From positions 1-33,581 of the forward strand of contig CALLPK010000039.1 in NCBI GenBank assembly GCA_938015415.1: a DNA stretch of 33,581 nucleotides, given 5' to 3'. The stretch comes from an uncultured Saprospiraceae bacterium. Its GTDB lineage: Bacteria; Bacteroidota; Bacteroidia; Chitinophagales; Saprospiraceae. Positions 1-7,721 of the stretch are shown piece after piece. The notes under the pieces were generated by a model, which was not told the DNA's origin, did no database searches, and worked only from the letters and a program-made list of their open reading frames with translations. The position numbers and the translations under genes are program-made. How positions within the stretch are numbered: position 1 is the stretch's first letter; every line of letters starts with the position of its first letter.

Positions 1-113
1 AAAGCCATTAGTACAATGTCAAAATATTTACCAGCAGGTGTATCTGCTTCAAAGATAATCTCGTGGATAGACTCTTTGATCGGGCTGAAATTTGCTCGGG
101 TTGGATCTGACAT
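1..113 (-). CDS. Ion transporter (voltage-gated channel family), N-terminal fragment
   Basis: Only the first 37 codons are present; the rest lies beyond the left edge. The start is the ATG at 113-111. The residues include the run HEIIFEADTPAGKYFD, which I recall as typical of the segment just before the first membrane helix in bacterial ion transporter / potassium-channel-like proteins. The fragment ends as a hydrophobic stretch (IVLMA) begins, consistent with entry into S1. The gene is divergent from the kinase at 263, and the 149 bp between them must hold both promoters. The assignment rests on this short motif alone, so the exact ion and subfamily are unknown. Confidence 0.6.
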   Translation of the reverse strand, partial: MSDPTRANFSPIKESIHEIIFEADTPAGKYFDIVLMA

Positions 114-262
114 TTATAAAAAATATTTTGGTAAAAATACTTAAATTTAATCAACGTTTAGAATTTCCCGTACCCTTGGGGCGGGGTAGTTCACTTTGTT
201 TACATACTTGTTTTGAGCAGTCTTGTTCACATATGATTATTTTAAACACGTAATTTTCTTTA

Positions 263-3200
263 ATGATAAAATATTATTGCTTGTTTTTCCTTTATTTGAT
301 AACTGCGCTACCCTTGTTCGGCCAGCTAGACCCCTATCTGTTTTATCATAAAACGTATACAACAGATGATGGACTATCCTCCCGTTATATAGAGGATATC
401 TATCAGGATAGTCGGAATTATATCTGGGTAGGCTCAGATTATGGGGTAAACCGTTTTGATGGTCAAAAATTTAAGGTATATAATCAAGGTAAATATAAAT
501 TACGGTCCGATAATATCAATCAGATTCGGGAAGACCAAGCTGGTAATATCTGGTTTATTAACAGAATGCATTATTATGATAATGGTGTCAAATGCTGGCA
601 TAAAGTTTCCGTGGATATTCTTGATCAGCAAAAAGATAGGATGATCCCTGTCGATGAATATCTGGGAAAAGAGGTTCCTTTTGAATGGTCAGACGTATGG
701 CAAATTGCGCAGGATGAACTTTACGGTTTATGGATAACCACCGCCAAGGGGGAAGTATACCAGTATACGGATAAATTCACAAAATTTCCCATTGATTCCA
801 GTTTGATAAACAAAGGAATACTATATCCTTTATTGGATTCGGGGTTTTTAATTATACAACCGGGTAGCATCACCAAGTTAGATGCGAATCGGCAATTGAT
901 TTATCAGTCAGATTTTTCAAATCGAATCATAAAAATTTTTTCGACTGAAGAAGGTCAGGTATTTCTTTTTACGCAGGGTGCCAGCAGATCACTTTATAAG
1001 ATAGATCAGGAAGGAGATATCTTTTTATTTGATAAAAAAGACGTAGCAAATACGCAGTCATCTCAGATAAAACGCTTTGGAATTGATACCAAAGAAAGGT
1101 TGTGGTTAGAAGGGCCCGATGACCGGATTTCACTTTTTGAAAACGGAGCAAGAGTACTCAATAACAATTTGGACAGATTTATTTTAGCCGAAAGAACAAA
1201 TGGACTCACCTTTTTTGTGGGAGATAAAAGCGGAGGAATTTGGTATAATGATATCAATGGGTTGAATTATATGAGTTTTAATAAATCCAGCTTTACACCT
1301 TATATGGACAACGCCAAAATTAGTATGCGTGGTATCTATAAACTGACGGATTCTACTTTGTTTGTGAATACCTATAGTGGCTATTTTGAACTCAATAAAA
1401 ATACGGGATATTTTGAACCTTTCGAAGTGGAAGAATTTACCACTTATTCCCAAGATGGAATTATGTGGGATGGATATATTTATAATAGTATCTATGGTCC
1501 CAGTATCATCAAAATAAATCTTAAAGACCATACTAGTGAAGTCCTGTACCTGGATAAGAATAATCGATCTCTAAACTCAAAAACATTTATTCGGTCACCT
1601 GATAGTTTGATCCTGATCGGCGCCAATAGTGGATTATATCTACTCGATCCTGCCATTGACACTGTTTTACCGTATGATCGATATAACGAATTTGAATCGC
1701 TGAAAGATTTGATTATCAACAGTTTCAGCGAAGTAGATGGTCAGGTTTATATTTGCACTGCTAATGGACTCTTTATATTGGACTGGGAGGAAGGTATTAT
1801 TGCGCACCACAAGTTTGAATTTAATCATCTATTGTATCTGTACCAGGATGAGGATGGCGTCAACTGGATTGCGACCCGTGGAGGTGGTCTGCTGGAATGG
1901 TACCCAGAAGATAATCATCTGACGCGCCAGTATACGACCAGCCAGGGATTTTCGCATGATATTCTTTATGCGGTTTATGAAGGAGTGAATAACCAACTTT
2001 GGCTACCGAGCAGTAAAGGATTAATTTGTTTTAACAAAAAGGATAAAACAGTCATCGTCTACTATAAAACAAACGGACTAACCAGTAACGAATTTAACCA
2101 ATACGCACACTTTCAGGATACGGATGGGACCATTTACTTCGGCGGAGTTAATGGTATGGTTGCATTTGATCCAGCCAAAATAAGACAATTTCCGGAGGCT
2201 GATGCTAACTCGCCAATTATCGTTACCGACATCACGGTAGTTCGCAAGGATAATAAAATCTACAACGTCTCCGAAAATGGAATAAACAGGGGAGCAACCT
2301 TAGTGCTCAACGGAGATATTCAATCAGCTAGTTTAAAATTTGCGCTACTGGATTATGACCGACTGGAAATAAATCAGTTTTTTTATAAAATAAAAGGAAT
2401 ACACGATACTTGGCAGGCCATGGACAATCACTATGTTCGACTCAATGGTTTACCTGGTGGAACCCACACCATAGATATTAAGGTACATGCTGGTATCAAG
2501 ATGGAAACCATCTATGCTTCTGTACAAGTACAGGTACTCAAACCCTTTACAGAGACTTGGCTTTTTTATAGCCTCTGCGCCCTGGTTTTTCTGACCCTCG
2601 GGGTTTCTCTCTCCCGCTACCGGATCTACCGTCTGGATGAAATCAATCGTAAACTGGAAAAAAAGGTAAAACAACGAACCCAAAAAATAGAAGATGATAA
2701 GGTCCTGATTTCCCAACAGTATCGGGAAATGGAGCAGATTAGCAAAATCAAAGATCACCTGATCGCCATTATCGGACACGATTTGAAAGATTACGTTTCG
2801 ACCTTTGAAGGCATTGAACAAAAAATAAATTACCTCATTCGAAGCAAGCAAGTGGAAAGAATTCCTCAGTTGGCTGAGTTTATTGAAAACTCGGCCCATG
2901 ATCTAAGCCTATTGTTAGATAATTTACTCAACTGGGCGCTCAAGGAAAGGGGAGATCTTCTACTACACCCCGATACGGTAAGCGTGCAATCTATTCTGCA
3001 GGATGTTCTGGATAGATTGGATAAATTAATTACAAAAAAAGAGATCGTATTATTAGTAGATATTCCAAATGAGCTCCGGATGTATGTGGATGGACTGACC
3101 TTGCATAGTTTACTGCGTAATATTATCCACAATGCGATTAAATTTTCCCATCGAAAAGGAACCATCAACATTTCCCACACCCAAAAAGATGGTTTTGTTA

Positions 3201-3460
3201 GCTTGCATATTCAAGATCATGGCATCGGTATGACTCCCTATCAGCTAGATCAGGTACGGAACGATACCGAAGAAATTATTTCAACCCGAGGAACGGAAAA
3301 CGAAGCAGGAACCGGAATGGGATTATTACTCTGTCGGGAAATGCTCGAAATGCAATCCGGAGCATTAGACGTTTCCAGCAGCGTTGGAGAGGGAACCATC
3401 TTCTCTATTATTCTACCCAATAGAATACGTGCTAACAGTTCACAAGAAATAAGTGTATAG
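263..3460 (+). CDS. Two-component-propeller sensor histidine kinase
   Basis: This 1065-residue membrane sensor starts with a signal peptide (residues 1-20, ending near FGQ). The periplasmic part follows with propeller-type repeats: DGLSSRYIEDIYQD near 37, IWVGSDYGVNRFDG near 55, LWLPSSKGLICFN near 580 and IYFGGVNGMVAFDP near 625. A Y_Y_Y-like domain (about 690-755, with FFYKIKGIHDTW) leads to one membrane helix at about 762-785 and a coiled coil. The H-box carries His839 (GHDLKDY); the N-box is NIIHNAIKF, and the G-boxes are DHGIGMT and GTGMGLLL. It therefore has a full ATP-binding kinase core. Unlike the large Bacteroides hybrid regulators it ends after the kinase, with no receiver or AraC domain. 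The LytTR regulator starting 174 bp downstream is the likely partner. The proline common after HDL in H-boxes is absent. The ligand is unknown. Confidence 0.93.
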   Translation: MIKYYCLFFLYLITALPLFGQLDPYLFYHKTYTTDDGLSSRYIEDIYQDSRNYIWVGSDYGVNRFDGQKFKVYNQGKYKLRSDNINQIREDQAGNIWFINRMHYYDNGVKCWHKVSVDILDQQKDRMIPVDEYLGKEVPFEWSDVWQIAQDELYGLWITTAKGEVYQYTDKFTKFPIDSSLINKGILYPLLDSGFLIIQPGSITKLDANRQLIYQSDFSNRIIKIFSTEEGQVFLFTQGASRSLYKIDQEGDIFLFDKKDVANTQSSQIKRFGIDTKERLWLEGPDDRISLFENGARVLNNNLDRFILAERTNGLTFFVGDKSGGIWYNDINGLNYMSFNKSSFTPYMDNAKISMRGIYKLTDSTLFVNTYSGYFELNKNTGYFEPFEVEEFTTYSQDGIMWDGYIYNSIYGPSIIKINLKDHTSEVLYLDKNNRSLNSKTFIRSPDSLILIGANSGLYLLDPAIDTVLPYDRYNEFESLKDLIINSFSEVDGQVYICTANGLFILDWEEGIIAHHKFEFNHLLYLYQDEDGVNWIATRGGGLLEWYPEDNHLTRQYTTSQGFSHDILYAVYEGVNNQLWLPSSKGLICFNKKDKTVIVYYKTNGLTSNEFNQYAHFQDTDGTIYFGGVNGMVAFDPAKIRQFPEADANSPIIVTDITVVRKDNKIYNVSENGINRGATLVLNGDIQSASLKFALLDYDRLEINQFFYKIKGIHDTWQAMDNHYVRLNGLPGGTHTIDIKVHAGIKMETIYASVQVQVLKPFTETWLFYSLCALVFLTLGVSLSRYRIYRLDEINRKLEKKVKQRTQKIEDDKVLISQQYREMEQISKIKDHLIAIIGHDLKDYVSTFEGIEQKINYLIRSKQVERIPQLAEFIENSAHDLSLLLDNLLNWALKERGDLLLHPDTVSVQSILQDVLDRLDKLITKKEIVLLVDIPNELRMYVDGLTLHSLLRNIIHNAIKFSHRKGTINISHTQKDGFVSLHIQDHGIGMTPYQLDQVRNDTEEIISTRGTENEAGTGMGLLLCREMLEMQSGALDVSSSVGEGTIFSIILPNRIRANSSQEISV

Positions 3461-3484
3461 ACAGGAATTTTTAAAATAATTTAC

Positions 3485-3492
3485 TATCTTTG
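3485..3492 (+). promoter_or_regulatory. Candidate -7 promoter element for the LytTR gene
   Basis: TATCTTTG matches the Bacteroidota -7 box TAnnTTTG exactly and lies 141 bp before the start of the LytTR regulator. No clear TTG was found at the usual distance upstream, only a T-rich stretch near 3466. If used, the regulator would have its own transcript with a long leader instead of depending only on the kinase promoter. Confidence 0.45.
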
Positions 3493-3633
3493 TCTTATTA
3501 TTTTGATAATTAATTTATTTTAATTTTCAGAATAAAAAGGACTACCCAAACATTTCTTTTATTTCATCGGTTTTAATGCCGGTCTGTACCTGTTTACACA
3601 CTAGGTATAAAATCTTTTTATTCTCTATTTCTC

Positions 3634-4359
3634 ATGACTACGTTTAATATTCTGCTTGTTGAAGACAATCTGTCTTTTGCGCTTGAGATTGAAATGTTGA
3701 TCAAAGAGCTAAACTATGGTTTTGCTGGTCAGGTTGATAATGCCAAGGATGCCATCGCTGCGATAAACAAATACACACCTGATTTGGTACTGATGGATAT
3801 TGGAATTAACGGCCAGGTCAATGGTATCGAACTGGCAAGTTCCTTAGAGAAAAAAAATATCCCATTCATTTTTATTACTCAAAGCAGGGATCGTGCTACT
3901 TACACGCACGCTCAATCCCTCAAACCTCTGGCCTACTTGGTAAAACCTTTTGATTTACTTACACTTCAGAGTACCGTGGAACAGGCAGTACGTACCATCG
4001 AAGATGGTGATAAAAAAGAGGAAGCTGCGACTGATAGCGATCAGGAATGTTTTTATATCAGAAATAATAATGTGCTAAATCGTATAAAATATAGCGAAAT
4101 CTACTGGATTAAATCCGATGGAAATTATTGTAATATTCATACGGAGAAAAAGAAATTCGTAACAAAAATATCTCTGGTATCCATCATGAAAAAGTTGGAA
4201 AAACTGGATTTTATGAGAGTACACAAGCAATATATCGTTCCTGTCCACCGAATTGAAAATATCAATTTGTTCAATAACTTACTATACGTAGGAGAGAAAT
4301 TGATTCCAATTGGACGTAGTTATAAAGCAAATTTGGTTAAACAACTGGATTTAATTTAG
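3634..4359 (+). CDS. LytTR-family response regulator
   Basis: This 241-residue cytoplasmic protein has an N-terminal receiver domain (about 1-120) and a C-terminal LytTR DNA-binding domain (about 135-240). The receiver shows the acidic pair E10-D11, the phospho-acceptor D55 (in VLMDIG) and K104 (in YLVKPFD). The LytTR part shows IYWIKSDGNYCNIHT and MRVHKQYIVPVHRIENI, both typical of the family. By family knowledge it should bind direct-repeat DNA after phosphorylation. It follows the propeller kinase on the same strand, which makes that kinase the natural phosphodonor; the pairing is inferred from position. Confidence 0.92.
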   Translation: MTTFNILLVEDNLSFALEIEMLIKELNYGFAGQVDNAKDAIAAINKYTPDLVLMDIGINGQVNGIELASSLEKKNIPFIFITQSRDRATYTHAQSLKPLAYLVKPFDLLTLQSTVEQAVRTIEDGDKKEEAATDSDQECFYIRNNNVLNRIKYSEIYWIKSDGNYCNIHTEKKKFVTKISLVSIMKKLEKLDFMRVHKQYIVPVHRIENINLFNNLLYVGEKLIPIGRSYKANLVKQLDLI

Positions 4360-4387
4360 ACTTTTTTAGAATTTGTTTTTTCTTTTA

Positions 4388-4427
4388 CCCCCAAAAAATT
4401 AGTGTTTATCACCTCCAATCGGGTGAT
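4388..4427 (+). promoter_or_regulatory. C-rich motif plus small hairpin in the leader of the 4511 gene
   Basis: CCCCCAAAA at 4388 is followed by a 6-bp hairpin (ATCACC 4408-4413 with GGTGAT 4422-4427, 8-nt loop). The leader of the regulator at 6400 has the same order: CCCCCAAAA at 6321 and then a hairpin at 6332-6357. The shared layout suggests a common leader element, but the function is unknown and the motif is short. Confidence 0.3.
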
Positions 4428-4510
4428 TCTAAACTTTACACGGTATTGTCCGTGGAAAGGACTTAATATTAATCTTTACAAAATGGCTAAAGGCCTTACA
4501 CTAATTTGGA

Positions 4511-6049
4511 ATGAAGACACCTTCTGCACAGTTATTTTATCTAATAAAAAAAATGAGCGCCGCTGAAAAACGGTTTCTCAAAATTCACTTTTCTTCTGTC
4601 AAATCCCACTTGACAGAGTTATTCGATTTCATTAACGGACAGGATAGTTATGATGAAAAAATTGTGAAGGCCAATTTTTCTGATAGCTTAATTTCTAAAA
4701 ATTTAAAAGTTTACAAAGTCCAATTGGCCGAATTAATCATGCGGAGCCAGGTGGCCTACCATGCCAAACGGAGTGTGCGGAGTCAGATTCGTATTTTATT
4801 AGAAGAAGTAGATATTTTGATTGAACAATTTCTTATTCCTATGGCAATGGGGCGACTCCAAAAAGCCATCGATATTGCTAAAAAACATAATGAAACTGGA
4901 TTGTTAGTCGTCGCACTGCAATATCAGTTTGAACTGGAACGATATGTGTCCCGACAAAAAGTGAAAGAACCCTTTAAAGGAGATGGTAAAGCCTTAAACG
5001 AAGCGATAAATACACTTAGTCTTGAAACACAACTGGTTCAATTGATGAGAATACTTGATGCTTCTTATCTCTCTGGTAATGGGAAAGAAAAATTAATGGT
5101 AGCCAACACCCTCAAAAATATTCCGCATAAGGAGGAGTGGCAGAGAGGAGACAATACTGCTGCTTTTTTAATGGCCAAACTAGAAGCGCTCACCACAGAT
5201 AACCTCCCGGACCGTATTGCGCAGCAGGAACAAATAATTGAAAAATTTCAAACGAGTCATTATAATTTTCCCAACAGCAAATATAGCCATATTGAAATGT
5301 TGAGTGATCTACTGGATTCTTACGTAATCACTACCAGAAAAGACAAAGTAGCAGAAATTATTACTGACCTTGGTAACCTTTTTGCAGAAGAGCAATACAA
5401 CGCTAAATTTTTGTATTTACCCGCCTATATAGAAGCAAAACATAATTTTTATCATGGCATCGCTACACACCGATTGTCTTCCTTTGGTGCTATTTCCGGA
5501 CTGGATCCGGGCGTAGAGCTGGAGGTTGAAAATACGTTCGCTCTTGGGTTTTACATCTTTGAGATACTCTCAAACATGACGCTTGGCGAAAGTGAAAAAG
5601 TTAAAAACCTCTTGTCCGTTTTACAAGGAGAAACAAAATCAGAATTTCCGGACGAAAATGTATTACTGGATTTAATCGAGATGATCGATCATTACGAATG
5701 TGATAACTTGCGGACCGTAAATTATCTGTTGTCCAGTTTTCAGCGTAAACTAAAAAGAGGAAAGGCTTTTACTCCTTTTACGGTGGCTACTTACGACTTC
5801 TTCAGAGAAATTATTAAAAATCCTGAGCAGAAAAAAATGCTTGCGCAGGCATTTTTATCGAAAATTTCCGGATTTAAAAACGATAACGTACAGAAGAAAT
5901 GGATGCAGTTTCACCTGAATAACTGGGTGGATTGCTTGCTGCATGATCTTAAATTTAGTGCGCTGGTTTACGAAAAATCTATGCTGAACAGGCGCCAATT
6001 TGGACGACAACTATCAGAGGATTTATCACTGCGTACGGAAAACAGATAA
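4511..6049 (+). CDS. Uncharacterised helical protein, 512 aa
   Basis: I do not recognise a named family. The product lacks a signal peptide and membrane segment. It appears almost wholly alpha-helical, with a conserved-looking N-terminus (LIKKMSAAEKRFLKIHFSS) and repeated amphipathic stretches such as RSQIRILLEEVDILIEQF near 97 and MGRLQKAIDIAKKHN near 112 that resemble TPR-like scaffolds. I think similar proteins occur in Saprospiraceae, but that is memory and not shown here. The start ATG at 4511 gives MKTPSAQLF. The gene sits between two regulator cassettes, with a 151-bp gap before it. Its leader shares a C-rich motif and hairpin with the next regulator gene, so co-regulation is possible. 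A role as a cytoplasmic helical scaffold is only a guess. Confidence 0.75.
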   Translation: MKTPSAQLFYLIKKMSAAEKRFLKIHFSSVKSHLTELFDFINGQDSYDEKIVKANFSDSLISKNLKVYKVQLAELIMRSQVAYHAKRSVRSQIRILLEEVDILIEQFLIPMAMGRLQKAIDIAKKHNETGLLVVALQYQFELERYVSRQKVKEPFKGDGKALNEAINTLSLETQLVQLMRILDASYLSGNGKEKLMVANTLKNIPHKEEWQRGDNTAAFLMAKLEALTTDNLPDRIAQQEQIIEKFQTSHYNFPNSKYSHIEMLSDLLDSYVITTRKDKVAEIITDLGNLFAEEQYNAKFLYLPAYIEAKHNFYHGIATHRLSSFGAISGLDPGVELEVENTFALGFYIFEILSNMTLGESEKVKNLLSVLQGETKSEFPDENVLLDLIEMIDHYECDNLRTVNYLLSSFQRKLKRGKAFTPFTVATYDFFREIIKNPEQKKMLAQAFLSKISGFKNDNVQKKWMQFHLNNWVDCLLHDLKFSALVYEKSMLNRRQFGRQLSEDLSLRTENR

Positions 6050-6054
6050 GGAGA

Positions 6055-6225
6055 CTGTACGAACAAGTGTGTGGCCTCCCTGCCCTGCGGGTTCGCTAGT
6101 AATTATCATTTGCTCAGGCATCCCGCACCTTTGGGTTTCCCGAGAAGATGCTCGGGACAGGCTATAAAGGAAAGCTTCCGCGCTGACACAGTATTAGCGG
6201 ACACTCCCCAAATAAGCGGATAATT
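6055..6225. repeat. G+C-rich island with inverted repeat, possible dispersed repeat
   Basis: The 350 bp between the 512-aa gene and the second LytTR gene hold no gene. The first half is markedly richer in G+C than its surroundings. It contains a perfect 7-bp hairpin (TCCCGAG 6138-6144 with CTCGGGA 6151-6157) and further short inverted pieces (CCCTGCGGG; CCGC...GCGG at 6178-6200). The abrupt change in composition and the hairpins suggest a REP-like or mobile-element remnant. No second copy is present in this window, so its repeat nature is unproven. Confidence 0.35.
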
Positions 6226-6320
6226 TTAAATGAAAATTTTTTATTATATCCACTTTTTAATTAAATTTGCATTATAATTTTTTTATATTTCTTTTTCTTT
6301 GTCTGCAAACTTTTCTCTCT

Positions 6321-6357
6321 CCCCCAAAAGTATCGGATAACCTTCAAGGTTGCCGAT
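6321..6357 (+). promoter_or_regulatory. C-rich motif plus stem-loop before the second LytTR gene
   Basis: CCCCCAAAA (6321-6329) is followed by a two-part stem: ATCGG 6332-6336 with CCGAT 6353-6357, and inside it AACCTT 6339-6344 with AAGGTT 6346-6351. It lies 43 bp before the ATG at 6400, inside the likely mRNA leader. There is no T-run, so it is not a terminator. It may affect translation or RNA stability. Confidence 0.35.
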
Positions 6358-6399
6358 TAAGTTACTAAAATTGAATTTCAAAATACATAACACATAACT

Positions 6400-7179
6400 A
6401 TGTCAACTACTATAAAAGCAGTGATCGTCGAGGACGAGGTTAACGGAGTCATAAATTTAAAAAATCTGCTGAGTCGCTATCGTCCCGACGTAGAGATCAT
6501 TGCGACTGCGGATAGTGTCGCTACGGGTATTGAGATGTTTAATAATCCAGATATTAAACCTGATCTTGCTTTTTTAGATATCAACCTGGGTGATGGGCTG
6601 GTCTTTCAGATGCTTAATAAAATACCGAAACCGAAAAATTTTGATGTGATCTTTGTGACGGCTTACGAAAGGTTTGCAGTTCGTGCTTTTCAATATAGTG
6701 CCATCGGTTATATTATTAAGCCAATTGATCCGGATTTGTTAGTCGATGCGATTTCTCGTATTATTCCCGGTGAAAAAGGGCAGATTGATCAGCGATTGGA
6801 GGTATTTAAAAACCACTATAACAATCCTAACACATTCGAGAAGATTAGTATTTCCGCTACCGATAATATTTATTTTCGCAATATTCGGGATATTATCCGC
6901 TGTGAAGCAGAGGATAATTATACCCATATTTACTTAAAAGGCGGGGAAAAAATAACGGCATCCAAAACCATTAAGTTTTATCAGGATATGCTGGCCAACT
7001 ACAACTTTTACCGGGTACATAAATCACACCTCATTAACCTGAACTATATGAGGGAGTTTGTAAAAGGCGATGGAGGATACCTGGTAATGGACGACAAAAA
7101 GCAGATTGAGGTTTCCCGCAGACGGAGACCCGCTTTTATGGTCAGAATCAACAATCTTCAAAATGGAATGATGCTCTAG
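6400..7179 (+). CDS. LytTR-family response regulator
   Basis: This 259-residue regulator has a receiver domain (about 5-125) with acidic E11-D12, phospho-acceptor D60 (AFLDINLGDG), T87 (VTAYE) and K107 (YIIKPID). A LytTR DNA-binding domain occupies about 150-255 (IRCEAEDNYTHIYLKGG and YRVHKSHLINLNYM). It is the LytR/AlgR-type partner expected for the LytS-type kinase at 7722, whose gene lies 542 bp downstream on the same strand with a small peptide gene between. By family knowledge LytTR regulators often control secreted peptides and cell-surface functions. Direct repeats upstream of the peptide gene are a possible target. Pairing and target are inferred from position. Confidence 0.93.
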   Translation: MSTTIKAVIVEDEVNGVINLKNLLSRYRPDVEIIATADSVATGIEMFNNPDIKPDLAFLDINLGDGLVFQMLNKIPKPKNFDVIFVTAYERFAVRAFQYSAIGYIIKPIDPDLLVDAISRIIPGEKGQIDQRLEVFKNHYNNPNTFEKISISATDNIYFRNIRDIIRCEAEDNYTHIYLKGGEKITASKTIKFYQDMLANYNFYRVHKSHLINLNYMREFVKGDGGYLVMDDKKQIEVSRRRRPAFMVRINNLQNGMML

Positions 7180-7339
7180 TGAAAATGGGCGTTTTAGGTG
7201 CGATTCTTGAGGTAGAATATTATATGTTTTTAAAAAAAATGTTTGATTGGGCCATTTGATGACTATGTTCATTGGCAAATATAACTAATTGATAAGAAGT
7301 GCTTAATAAATGTTGTTTTTTTGTAATGTGCTGAATTTC

Positions 7340-7437
7340 AATTATTTGTGAACGACCTGAAGAAGAGAAAGAAGGACTAATTATTTGTAAAGCTAGGATA
7401 AAGATGTAATTTAGCATTACGCTTTTAAAAGCTAGGA
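7340..7437 (+). repeat. Two overlapping sets of 10-bp direct repeats, both with 39-bp pitch
   Basis: AATTATTTGT occurs at 7340-7349 and 7379-7388. AAAGCTAGGA occurs at 7389-7398 and 7428-7437. Both pairs repeat with exactly 39 bp start to start, and the inner copies abut. The array overlaps the candidate promoter of the peptide gene; the -33 box lies inside the second AATTATTTGT. This could be an operator array for a response regulator or the trace of an old 39-bp duplication. The rest of the unit is not clearly conserved, which favours selected sites. Confidence 0.5.
7384..7414 (+). promoter_or_regulatory. Candidate promoter of the GG-peptide gene
   Basis: TTTG at 7384-7387 and TAATTTAG at 7407-7414 are separated by 19 nt. 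This matches the Bacteroidota promoter layout (TTTG, about 19, TAnnTTTG) with one mismatch in the -7 box. It would give an untranslated leader of roughly 60 nt before the ATG at 7480. Confidence 0.5.
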
Positions 7438-7479
7438 AGGAATTGTCCAGAATTTAAAATTACACAAACATATTTTACT

Positions 7480-7620
7480 ATGGGAAAGAAGAAAAAACTC
7501 ATGGATGTAAAGCGGGATTTACAGATCATTAAGAAAAATAATCTCGGTAAACTAACTGGAGGTAGAAAAACAAAAGGCGGCAGTCGCTGGAACACTTGTG
7601 GTGGTCTGGTTCCTCAGTAA
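7480..7620 (+). CDS. Small double-glycine-leader peptide precursor, 46 aa
   Basis: A 46-codon ORF lies alone between the LytTR regulator and the TPR kinase. It starts MGKKKKLMD, and residues 14-28 (LQIIKKNNLGKLTGG) resemble a double-glycine leader: GG at 27-28 with hydrophobic I17, L22 and L25 at -12, -7 and -4 from the cut. The predicted core, residues 29-46, is basic and glycine-rich, has one cysteine (C40) and one tryptophan (W37), and ends LVPQ. By family knowledge such leaders are cut by C39-type peptidase transporters, and many Bacteroidota RiPP or signal-peptide precursors look like this. No modifying enzyme or exporter is in the window. It has its own promoter candidate upstream and a strong terminator 31 bp downstream. 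An internal ATG at codon 8 is an alternative start. That the ORF is real seems likely; its role is inferred. Confidence 0.7.
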   Translation: MGKKKKLMDVKRDLQIIKKNNLGKLTGGRKTKGGSRWNTCGGLVPQ

Positions 7621-7650
7621 TTTTTTGCTACTAATTGTTAGATTCATACC

Positions 7651-7695
7651 AAAATTAAGGTTACACTTGTCCGGCAATTGTAACCTTAATTTTTT
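7651..7695 (+). terminator. Strong intrinsic terminator after the peptide gene
   Basis: A perfect 15-bp stem (7651-7665 with 7679-7693, 13-nt loop) ends in a T-run. It lies 31 bp after the peptide stop and only 26 bp before the kinase start. I see no promoter between it and the kinase, so kinase expression may depend on read-through. Confidence 0.85.
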
Positions 7696-7721
7696 GTGCA
7701 ATACTTCAATATTTTTAAGTC

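Noticed and set aside
3470-3634. Possible small ORF between kinase and first LytTR gene, as a counterpart to the GG-peptide
   Set aside because: I found no ORF with leader-like features in this gap.
4483-4566. 27-codon ORF overlapping the start of the 512-aa gene
   Set aside because: It is in another frame, has no leader-peptide features and no hairpin behind it that would fit attenuation.
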